Shown here piece by piece: positions 57,965-64,000 of a stretch of DNA of 64,000 bases. The position numbers and the translations under genes were made by a program. The stretch comes from Streptomyces sp. NBC_00459 (GTDB lineage: Bacteria > Actinomycetota > Actinomycetes > Streptomycetales > Streptomycetaceae): NCBI RefSeq assembly GCF_036013955.1, contig NZ_CP107903.1, positions 744,001 through 808,000 on the forward strand. The letters are read 5' to 3'. Within the stretch, counting starts at the first letter, position 1. Each line of letters opens with the position of its first letter. The notes beneath the pieces were generated by a model. That model was not told where the DNA came from and ran no database searches. It saw only the letters and a list, made by a program, of their open reading frames with translations.

Positions 57965-59337
57965 CCGCCCCGACCATGACCGCGTCCGCCCAGCTCCTGG
58001 GCCTTCTGGCCCGTGATCTGCCGCCCGACCGGCTGGCCACCGACCCGGTGACGCTGGCCGCGCACGCCATCGACCGCTCCGGTACCCGGGCGTACGGCGG
58101 TCCGCTCGCCGTCGTCCACGCGCGGCGGACCGAGGACGTGACCATCACCCTCAGGCACGCGCACGCCCTGCGGGTACCGGTGGTGCCGCGCGGCGCGGGA
58201 ACCGGGCTGTCGGGCGGCGCGACGGCCGGCGAGGGAACACTCGTCCTCGACCTGTCCGGCATGAACCGCATCCTCGAACTGTCGGCTGACGACCAGCTCG
58301 CCGTCGTCGAACCCGGCGTGATCACCGCCGAGTTGGACCGAGCGGCGGGCGCGCACGGCCTCCGGTACGCGCCGGACCCGGCGAGTGCGGCCCTGTCGAC
58401 GATCGGCGGGAACATCGCCACCAACGCGGGCGGACTGCGCTGCGCCAAGTACGGCGTGACGCGGGACAGTGTGCTCGGTCTGGAGGCGGTGCTCGCGGAC
58501 GGCACGGTGGTGCGCACGGGCCGCCGTACCGTCAAGGGGGTCACCGGCTACGACCTGACCGCGCTGCTCACCGGCTCGGAGGGCACCCTCGCGGTGATCA
58601 CCTCGGCGACGCTTCGGCTGCGCCCGCTGCCGGTGGCCACGGCCACCCTCGCCGCGTACTTCCCGTCCTTCGAGGCAGCCGCCGAGGCGTCGTACGCGAT
58701 CGGCAGGGCCGGGGTCGTACCGGCGCTGGCGGAGCTGGTCGACGGGCCGGTGCTGCACGCCGTCGACCCCGCGCTGCGGGAGCGGGGTGCGGCGCTGCTC
58801 CTGGTGCAGTGCGACGGGGCGGGTGCCGGGGTGGAGGCGGCGGCGGTAGCCGAGGTGCTCGCCGGGACGGTGGCGACGTCGGTCGAGCGGACCGAGGACC
58901 CGGCCGAGGCCGAGGCCCTGCTCGCCGCCCGCCGGGGCGCCCTGCCCGCGCTGGAGCGGCTGGGCCGCCCGTTGATCGAGGACATCGTGGTACCCCGCTC
59001 CCGGCTCGCGGAGGCTGCCCGGGAGATCCGGGCCGTCTCACGGCGCCACGACGTCCCGGTGTTCACCATCGCGCACGCTGCCGACGGGAACCTGCACCCG
59101 ATCATCGTCGTCGACCCTGCCCTGGACGGGCTGCCGGACGCGGCCTGGGAGGCGGCGGGAGAGATCTTCGCCCTGGCGCTGCGGCTCGGCGGAACGTTGA
59201 CCGGGGAGCACGGAGTCGGCGTGTTGAAGCGGCAGTGGGTCGCCGACGAACTGGGACCGGCCGCCCATGCGTTGCAGCGGCGCATCAAGGACGCCTTCGA
59301 CCCGCGGGGCATCCTCAACCCCGGCAAGTCCCTTTAG
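57961..59337 (+). CDS. FAD-linked oxidase of the GlcD / D-2-hydroxyacid dehydrogenase type
   Basis: 458 residues from the GTG at 57961. The FAD-binding PCMH domain has VVPRGAGTGLSGGATAGEGTLVLDLSGMNRIL and GLRYAPDPASAALSTIGGNIATNAGGLRCAKYGVTRD; the C-terminal domain has FTIAHAADGNLHPIIVVDP and GTLTGEHGVGVLKRQW, the substrate-binding His segments of GlcD. It oxidises a 2-hydroxy acid with FAD. Being the last gene of a sulfonate operon, it may process a hydroxy-acid sulfonate or the glycolate-like product of desulfonation. Iron-sulfur partner (GlcF) is absent. Confidence 0.88.
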   Translation: MTAPTMTASAQLLGLLARDLPPDRLATDPVTLAAHAIDRSGTRAYGGPLAVVHARRTEDVTITLRHAHALRVPVVPRGAGTGLSGGATAGEGTLVLDLSGMNRILELSADDQLAVVEPGVITAELDRAAGAHGLRYAPDPASAALSTIGGNIATNAGGLRCAKYGVTRDSVLGLEAVLADGTVVRTGRRTVKGVTGYDLTALLTGSEGTLAVITSATLRLRPLPVATATLAAYFPSFEAAAEASYAIGRAGVVPALAELVDGPVLHAVDPALRERGAALLLVQCDGAGAGVEAAAVAEVLAGTVATSVERTEDPAEAEALLAARRGALPALERLGRPLIEDIVVPRSRLAEAAREIRAVSRRHDVPVFTIAHAADGNLHPIIVVDPALDGLPDAAWEAAGEIFALALRLGGTLTGEHGVGVLKRQWVADELGPAAHALQRRIKDAFDPRGILNPGKSL

Positions 59338-59349
59338 CCGGGCGGGGGT

Positions 59350-59760
59350 TCAGTACTGGAACGGTCGGGCCAGCAGGGTGCGTACGCCCTCGGAGGTGAT
59401 CGACATCCCGTGCGGGGAGGCCGCGTCGATGGTGAGCGAGAGGTCGCCCGTGGGCCACTGGTCGGCGAGCGCACCGAGCGGGATCAGACGGTAGCGGGAG
59501 ACAGCCGGCAGCAGCCCGGCGAGTTCGGGTTCCGAGGTGAACACGGGCACGGCCTCCCGTCCGTCCGGCTCCTCCAGGACGGGCAGCGCCACGGTCGAGG
59601 GATTGCGGGCGTCCACGTCACTGACGTCGTCCGGCACGGGGACCAGGACATCGCTCATCGCGAGCACGTCCAGCGCGGCCGGGTCCTGGGTGTTGTCGGC
59701 CAGGGCGTCGAGCGCCCGTCGGGCCGGTGTGGCGGTCTGATGGTGTGCGGGCGTCTCCAT
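59350..59760 (-). CDS. SseB-domain protein
   Basis: 136 residues. ARRALDALADNTQDPAALDVLAMSDVLVPVPDDV, LPVLEEPDGREAVPVFTSEPELAGLLP and RLIPLGALADQWPTGDLSLTIDAASPHGMSIT match the SseB N-terminal domain, which in actinobacteria occurs in small proteins often linked to secretion loci. No other secretion gene is near. It has a short convergent gap (12 bp) to the sulfur operon end. Confidence 0.8.
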   Translation of the reverse strand: METPAHHQTATPARRALDALADNTQDPAALDVLAMSDVLVPVPDDVSDVDARNPSTVALPVLEEPDGREAVPVFTSEPELAGLLPAVSRYRLIPLGALADQWPTGDLSLTIDAASPHGMSITSEGVRTLLARPFQY

Positions 59761-59857
59761 GGTGGTTCCTCTGGTTGCGGTGGGTTGCGCGGGCCGCCCG
59801 GGACACGGTCGGCCCCGGGCACAGTGTGCGTCGCCTACCCGACCGGGTCACGGCCAT

Positions 59858-59890
59858 GCGTGGCCCGGACAAGGAACGTCCGGGCCACGC
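59858..59890 (-). terminator. Hairpin between amylase and SseB-like gene
   Basis: A perfect 13-bp stem (GCGTGGCCCGGAC / GTCCGGGCCACGC) with a 7-nt loop, second of two tandem hairpins downstream of the amylase gene. Confidence 0.7.
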
Positions 59891-59907
59891 TGTGTCGGGG
59901 TGCGGAA

Positions 59908-59937
59908 CCGGTGCCGGGCGCCGGGGCCCGGCACCGG
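59908..59937 (-). terminator. Terminator of the alpha-amylase gene
   Basis: A perfect 12-bp stem (CCGGTGCCGGGC / GCCCGGCACCGG) with a 6-nt loop, 7 bp beyond the amylase stop. With the next hairpin at 59858-59890 it forms a tandem terminator. Confidence 0.8.
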
Positions 59938-59944
59938 CGTGTCG

Positions 59945-62920
59945 CTACTTCAGGTACGGCCCGGCGGTCCCGATCCTCCCGGGCCCGCCCAGGACGTACA
60001 CCCGCAGATTGCCCTTGCCCGGCGCCGCCACGGTCAGCGTGCCGTTCGAGACTGTCCGTACGTCACCGGTGACGGCGTCGGTGTACGTGCCGTTCGGGAT
60101 GCCGGTGTAGGTGGCACCGCCGGTGACCGTGACCAGCGCGAAGCTGTCCGTCGAGCCACTGGTGTACCGGCGTTTGAAGGCCATCTGGCCGCTGATGCCG
60201 TCGGTGGAGTACTGGCCCATCTGGAGGGCCGGCACCGCCCGGCGGATCTGGTTCAGCCGCTGGAGGTGCTTGACCAGCGGCTGGGCCAGGGTCGTCGCGA
60301 CCTCGCCGCTCGCCGAGCCGACCGTGCCGAAGTCGGTCGCGGTGACGGATCCGGCGAGGTGGTCGCCGTAGTACGCCCGTCCGGTGGTCGCCAGTGGGCA
60401 GGTCGGCCCGCAGTCGATCTGCTTGCCCTTCTGGAACTCGATCTCGGAGCCGTAGTACAGCGTCGGGATGCCCCGGAAGGTCCACATCAGCGCCATGTTC
60501 TCGGCCCAGGCGTCGGTGCCGCCGCTGTAGCGGTTGCTCGACTTGTTGGGGCCGTAGTCGTGGCTGTCGACGTAGACGACGTTGTAGGTGGCGTCGTTGA
60601 CGGAGTCGTCGGAGTCCTTGCCGTTGCCGTAGGCGTTGGGCGCGTCACCGAAGTTCATGTGCATGCGCATGTCGATGATGTTCATGCCGGAGAACTGGCT
60701 GCGGTCGGGTGTGTGGTAGCTGTTGCCGCTCAGGAAGGCGTTGGTGGACGTCGGCTGGTTACCGGTGCCCAGGTTGTTCTCGTAGGTGAACTGCTCGATG
60801 GCGGCCGTCTCGTCGTCGGCGCTGTACTCCTTGCGTTCCTTCCAGGTGTAGAACTGCGCCGAGTGGTTGACCGAGCCGCGGTTCCACTTGTCGTTGACGA
60901 AGGCCGCGACCTCGCCGAAGACGAAGAAGTTCTTCGCCGCCTCCGTACCGAACTTCTGCGTCACCCGGTCGTGGATGGCGGGCAGGAAACGGCGGTTCCA
61001 CGTCACTCGGGGAATGTGGACGGCCGTGTCGATGCGGAAGCCGTCGACACCCATGTCGATGTACTTGTCGTAGGCGCCGATCAGGTAGTTCTGGACCGTG
61101 GTGTTCTCGGTGTCGAAGTCGGCCAGGTCCTCGTGCAGCCAGCACGAACGGGCGTCCTCGCCCTCCCAGTTGCCGATCCAGCACTGGTGGTAGTACGCCT
61201 TGGGGAACATGCCCGAAGTGGGGCTCGGCCACTGGCAGTTGTAGAGCGTGTAGCCCTCGGCGCTCTTGCCGCCGGTCGGCCTGCCCCAGTTCAGGCAGGT
61301 GTTGCCGGTCGGTTCGGCCGTCGACCACAGGTCGCCGTTGTAGTAGGACTTCCCGGACTTGGGCTCGACGGTCAGACCGTCGTACTCGAAGCCCTCGGCC
61401 TTCTCGTCGTAGTACCAGCTCCACTGGGTGTCCCGGACGCCGTACACGGTGGGGGTGAACAGGCCCTTGGCGCCCCAGCGGGAGCTGTGGTTGTAGACGA
61501 CGTCCTGGTAGATCTTCATGCCCTTGGCGTGGGCCGCGTTGATGAGGTCCTGGTAGGAGGCGCCGGCCGACTCCAGGCGCGGATCGACCTTGTAGAAGTC
61601 GTAGCCGTGATAGCCGTGGTAGTCGTAGTCCGACCGGTTGAGGACGACCGGGGTGATCCAGAGCGCCGAGAAGCCGAGCGCCTTGACGTAGTCGAGTTTT
61701 TCGACCAGTCCCTTGAAGTCGCCCCGGAACATGGGGTCGTTGTTCGCGGCGTTGCCCGACTTGGTGTGCTGGCTGCCGCCGCGGTCGTTGCCCGTGTCAC
61801 CGTCGTAGAAGCGGGCGGTGAGGACGAAGTAGATGGGGTCCTTGCGCGGATCGGTGCCGAGCGGGGTGCCGGAGGCCGGTGCGGGGGCCCGGTCGCCGGT
61901 CGTGGTGGTCGCGGCGGCGGAGGCGGACGAGGTGTTGCCGGCCGCGTCGACGGCCTTGACCGTGTAGGTGTAGGTGGTCCGCTCCTCAAGTCCCGTGTCG
62001 GAGAACACCGTTGAGCCGATGTCCGTGACGAGGGTGCCCTTGGTGCCGCCGGTGCGCGTCACCTGGTACTTGGTCACGCCCTTGTTGTCGGTCGACGCGT
62101 CCCAACTCACCACGACCGACGTGCCGGTGGCGCTCGCGGTGACCTTGGCGGGCGCGGTGGGGGCCTCGGTGTCCGGTGGTTCGGCGGCGCACGGGTCGGT
62201 GGCGTCGGCGGTGACCGTCCGGTCCTTCACGGTCGTGGTGCCGGCCTGGATCGTGTAGTCGGCGCTGTTGTTGTTGTCCCAGACGCCGTTGCCGTTGTTG
62301 AAGGCCGCCCTGAGGGAGGTCGCGGTGCCGATGTCGAGGGTCCTTTTCCACCAGCCCGTGCAGGCCGCGGTCATGCCCACGCCGGGGGCCGTGGTCCAGG
62401 CGCCGCCGGTCGGCGCGTAGTGGATGTTGGCGGTCGTCCAGCCCGAAGTGGCGGTGGAGTAGAAGACGGTGGCCTGGTTGCCGGTGCCCGTTCCGCTGTC
62501 GGCGCACGGATCGCTGTGGGCGATCACGCCGTCCTTGACGGTGATGGTGCCGGTGCCGAGCGCGTAGTTGCTGCCGCCGTTGTTGTCCCAGGTGCCGCTG
62601 CCGTTGTTGAAGGTGGCCTGGAGACCGGCGGCCGAGCCCAGATCGACGGTCTTCCTGACCCAGTCGGTGCAGGCCGGCTCCATCGCCGTACCGGGGACGG
62701 TGGTCCAGGAACCGCCGTCGGGTGCGTAGTGGAGATAGGTGGTGGGCCAGCTCTTGGTCTTCGTGTAGTAGAAGACGGTCGCCGAGTTCGACGCGGCGGC
62801 GGCCGTCTTCCCCATGGGCGCGGAGCCCGTGTCCGGCGGGAGCGCGCCCACGAGCACGGCCGCCGCCACGAGCGCCACCAGGGGGTGCGGGCGGGCACAT
62901 CTCATGACTGTGCGCCTCAT
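59945..62920 (-). CDS. Secreted modular alpha-amylase (CBM25-CBM25-Fn3-GH13)
   Basis: 991 residues from ATG 62920 (TTGGAG 8 nt upstream). A signal peptide spans about 1-34. Two CBM25-type starch-binding modules follow (about 47-132 and 150-235; VFYYTKTKSWPTTYLHYAPDG, VFYSTATSGWTTANIHYAPTG, each with FNNG..WDNN), then Fn3 (254-342) and the GH13 barrel (about 360-990). Catalytic signatures: YQDVVYNHSS (region I), GFRIDTAVH with Asp631 nucleophile, FVFGEVAAF with Glu670 acid/base, YVDSHDYGP with Asp788. A Ser replaces the usual Asn in the last motif. The enzyme degrades starch outside the cell. Expression is probably controlled through CTTGCAG motifs near its promoter. Confidence 0.95.
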   Translation of the reverse strand: MRRTVMRCARPHPLVALVAAAVLVGALPPDTGSAPMGKTAAAASNSATVFYYTKTKSWPTTYLHYAPDGGSWTTVPGTAMEPACTDWVRKTVDLGSAAGLQATFNNGSGTWDNNGGSNYALGTGTITVKDGVIAHSDPCADSGTGTGNQATVFYSTATSGWTTANIHYAPTGGAWTTAPGVGMTAACTGWWKRTLDIGTATSLRAAFNNGNGVWDNNNSADYTIQAGTTTVKDRTVTADATDPCAAEPPDTEAPTAPAKVTASATGTSVVVSWDASTDNKGVTKYQVTRTGGTKGTLVTDIGSTVFSDTGLEERTTYTYTVKAVDAAGNTSSASAAATTTTGDRAPAPASGTPLGTDPRKDPIYFVLTARFYDGDTGNDRGGSQHTKSGNAANNDPMFRGDFKGLVEKLDYVKALGFSALWITPVVLNRSDYDYHGYHGYDFYKVDPRLESAGASYQDLINAAHAKGMKIYQDVVYNHSSRWGAKGLFTPTVYGVRDTQWSWYYDEKAEGFEYDGLTVEPKSGKSYYNGDLWSTAEPTGNTCLNWGRPTGGKSAEGYTLYNCQWPSPTSGMFPKAYYHQCWIGNWEGEDARSCWLHEDLADFDTENTTVQNYLIGAYDKYIDMGVDGFRIDTAVHIPRVTWNRRFLPAIHDRVTQKFGTEAAKNFFVFGEVAAFVNDKWNRGSVNHSAQFYTWKERKEYSADDETAAIEQFTYENNLGTGNQPTSTNAFLSGNSYHTPDRSQFSGMNIIDMRMHMNFGDAPNAYGNGKDSDDSVNDATYNVVYVDSHDYGPNKSSNRYSGGTDAWAENMALMWTFRGIPTLYYGSEIEFQKGKQIDCGPTCPLATTGRAYYGDHLAGSVTATDFGTVGSASGEVATTLAQPLVKHLQRLNQIRRAVPALQMGQYSTDGISGQMAFKRRYTSGSTDSFALVTVTGGATYTGIPNGTYTDAVTGDVRTVSNGTLTVAAPGKGNLRVYVLGGPGRIGTAGPYLK

Positions 62921-62958
62921 GAGCGACTCCAATACGGCCTGAAATGCGGGATTCTGGA

Positions 62959-62997
62959 CTGCAAGAAGAACCGGAAAGTTCCTGAAATAACTTGCAG
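62959..62997. promoter_or_regulatory. CTGCAAG ... CTTGCAG inverted motif at the amylase start of transcription
   Basis: CTGCAAG (62959-62965) and CTTGCAG (62991-62997) are perfect inverted copies 25 bp apart. CTTGCAG-type motifs recur in streptomycete amylase and maltose promoters and are targets of the LacI-type maltose regulator MalR/Reg1; I rely on memory of that literature. They overlap and follow the predicted transcription start, a position suited to repression. Confidence 0.5.
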
Positions 62998-63002
62998 CGC
63001 GG

Positions 63003-63031
63003 AAGCTACAGGTACATGACAGGCACGTAAA
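63003..63031 (-). promoter_or_regulatory. Promoter of the alpha-amylase gene
   Basis: On the minus strand TTTACG (63031-63026) and TAGCTT (63008-63003) are 17 bp apart, a good vegetative promoter by streptomycete standards. Transcription would start near 62996, giving a leader of about 75 nt. Confidence 0.55.
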
Positions 63032-63127
63032 GGGATCTCACCGCGATCGCCGGCGATGGTGAAAACGGACCAGTAGTGGTGACCGTCGCCCACGCGCACG
63101 CCAGGAGCCCGTCCCTAGCGTGGGCGT

Positions 63128-64000
63128 ATGCCGATGCAACCCTGGTTCTCCGATGCCAAGCTGGGCATCTTCATCCACTACGGCATCTACGCCGTGGACG
63201 GCTGGGCCGAGTCGTGGTCCTTCTACACGGGCGAGGCCACGCACGAGGAGTACATGAAACAGCTCGACCGTTTCACCGCCTCGCGCTACGACCCGCAGGC
63301 CTGGGCGGAACTGTTCGCCAGCGTCGGCGCCCAGTACGCCGTCCTCACGACCAAGCACCACGACGGCGTGGCCCTGTGGGACACCGAGCACCACAATCTG
63401 GACGTGGTCCGGGACACCCCGGCCGGCCGCGACCTGGTCACCGGCTTCGTCGACGCCCTGCGCGAGCAGAACCTGAAGGTCGGCCTCTACTACTCGCACT
63501 CCGACTGGAACCACCCCGACTACGCGAGCGCACGCCACCCCGGCCCGCACATCGTCGAACCCAACGACTACTCCCACGCCCGCCCCGGCGAGGAGGACCC
63601 GGAGGCCTGGGCGCGCTACCTCGCCTACCGTGACGGCCAGGTGGGCGAGCTGGTCGAGCGTTTCCGTCCCGACGTCCTCTGGTTCGACGGCGAGTGGGAG
63701 CGCACCGAGGAGCAGTGGCGGATGCGGGAGCTGTCCGAGCTGATCCTCGCGGGCAACCCGGACACCGTCCTCAACGCCCGCATGCTCAGCTACGGCGACT
63801 ACGCCACCCCCGAGCAGGGCGTTCCGCTGATCACCCCGGACGGCCCGTGGGAGCTGTGCCTGACGATCAACGACTCATGGAGCTACCGGGCCAAGGACCG
63901 CGACTTCAAGTCGGTCCGCCAGCTGGTGCGCTACTTCACGGAGACGATCGGCATGGGCGGCAATCTGCTGCTCGGCGCCGGCCCGATGGAGGACGGCACG
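63128..64000 (+). CDS. GH29 alpha-L-fucosidase (3' end cut by window)
   Basis: 291 codons are visible and the frame is still open at 64000. FSDAKLGIFIHYGIYAVDGW at the start, AVLTTKHHDGVALWD (substrate-binding His pair) and RPDVLWFDGEWERTEEQW, whose Asp in WFDG is the expected nucleophile, define GH29. GGNLLLGAGPMEDGT near the edge is the usual NLLLNxGP segment. No signal peptide is present at the ATG 63128, which follows MPMQPW; the enzyme may be cytosolic. It is divergent from the amylase gene. Fucosidases release terminal L-fucose from glycans. Confidence 0.9.
   Translation, partial: MPMQPWFSDAKLGIFIHYGIYAVDGWAESWSFYTGEATHEEYMKQLDRFTASRYDPQAWAELFASVGAQYAVLTTKHHDGVALWDTEHHNLDVVRDTPAGRDLVTGFVDALREQNLKVGLYYSHSDWNHPDYASARHPGPHIVEPNDYSHARPGEEDPEAWARYLAYRDGQVGELVERFRPDVLWFDGEWERTEEQWRMRELSELILAGNPDTVLNARMLSYGDYATPEQGVPLITPDGPWELCLTINDSWSYRAKDRDFKSVRQLVRYFTETIGMGGNLLLGAGPMEDGT

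Overview
The window is about 72% G+C, its genes have G/C-rich third codon positions, use GTG starts freely and are often joined by 4-nt ATGA/GTGA overlaps. Together with the gene content (two Rho-type and GH-rich loci, MptB-like mannosyltransferase, Rv1733c-type protein, actinobacterial leader peptide, well-known streptomycete interspersed hairpin repeats) this points to a Streptomyces chromosome. No phage, insertion sequence, CRISPR array, rRNA or tRNA was recognised, and no antibiotic biosynthetic cluster is visible.

Layout. (1) 1-8228: a hydroxyquinol / resorcinol-type aromatic catabolic locus. A minus-strand operon encodes maleylacetate reductase, hydroxyquinol 1,2-dioxygenase, a class A flavin monooxygenase, a SnoaL-like protein and a leaderless (no signal peptide) ABC-binding-protein-like protein, and ends at a strong hairpin terminator. 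An IclR regulator is divergent from it across a 23-bp inverted repeat, followed by an aromatic acid:H+ symporter; a GntR/FCD regulator lies at the left edge. (2) 8371-9400: decayed genes, including a LysR pseudogene. (3) 9706-11823: the PTS-type dihydroxyacetone kinase operon dhaKLM. (4) 11911-14732: GH75 chitosanase, a fibronectin-III lipoprotein preceded by a DasR-like palindrome, and a small secreted protein. (5) 14807-26534: housekeeping-type accessory enzymes: PrmC-like methyltransferase, GNAT, quinone reductase, molybdopterin oxidoreductase with its flavin reductase, 8-oxoguanine deaminase, CE7 esterase, beta-lactamase-fold esterase, perhydrolase-type hydrolase, methyltransferases. (6) 26843-39789: a second, short Rho factor; D,D-carboxypeptidase; two polyprenol-phosphate-mannose mannosyltransferases; glutaminase, aspartase, asparaginase, amino-acid permease and their GntR regulator; UppP; and a crcB-smORF-crcB fluoride channel operon. 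(7) 40053-48628: a beta-galactan locus with GH53 galactanase, GH42 beta-galactosidase, a sugar ABC importer and LacI regulator. (8) 48688-59337: MarR and LysR regulators and a long organosulfur (sulfonate) operon preceded by a 28-codon Cys/Arg-ended leader peptide. (9) 59350-64000: SseB-like protein, a modular alpha-amylase and the start of a GH29 alpha-L-fucosidase cut by the window edge.

How the parts work together. The left locus imports an aromatic acid, hydroxylates it to hydroxyquinol, cleaves the ring to maleylacetate and reduces that to 3-oxoadipate; the IclR protein is the likely switch. In the galactan locus secreted GH53 shortens galactan, the ABC importer takes up galacto-oligosaccharides, cytosolic GH42 releases galactose, and LacI responds to an imported sugar. 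In the sulfur operon an SsuBC importer with two binding proteins brings in organosulfur compounds, an SsuD-like monooxygenase (and perhaps an SfnB-like flavoprotein) removes sulfite, and a sulfurtransferase handles sulfane sulfur; synthesis seems to be controlled by a leader peptide and by the divergent LysR protein.

Most noteworthy: the sulfur operon with its leader peptide and a D-nucleophile hydrolase; an IclR gene with no canonical start codon in front of its helix-turn-helix; a 41-residue ORF translationally sandwiched between two fluoride channels; a 274-bp antisense overlap between a carboxypeptidase and a mannosyltransferase gene; and a short Rho paralogue behind a C-rich leader. All assignments were made by eye from sequence motifs; no database search was run.
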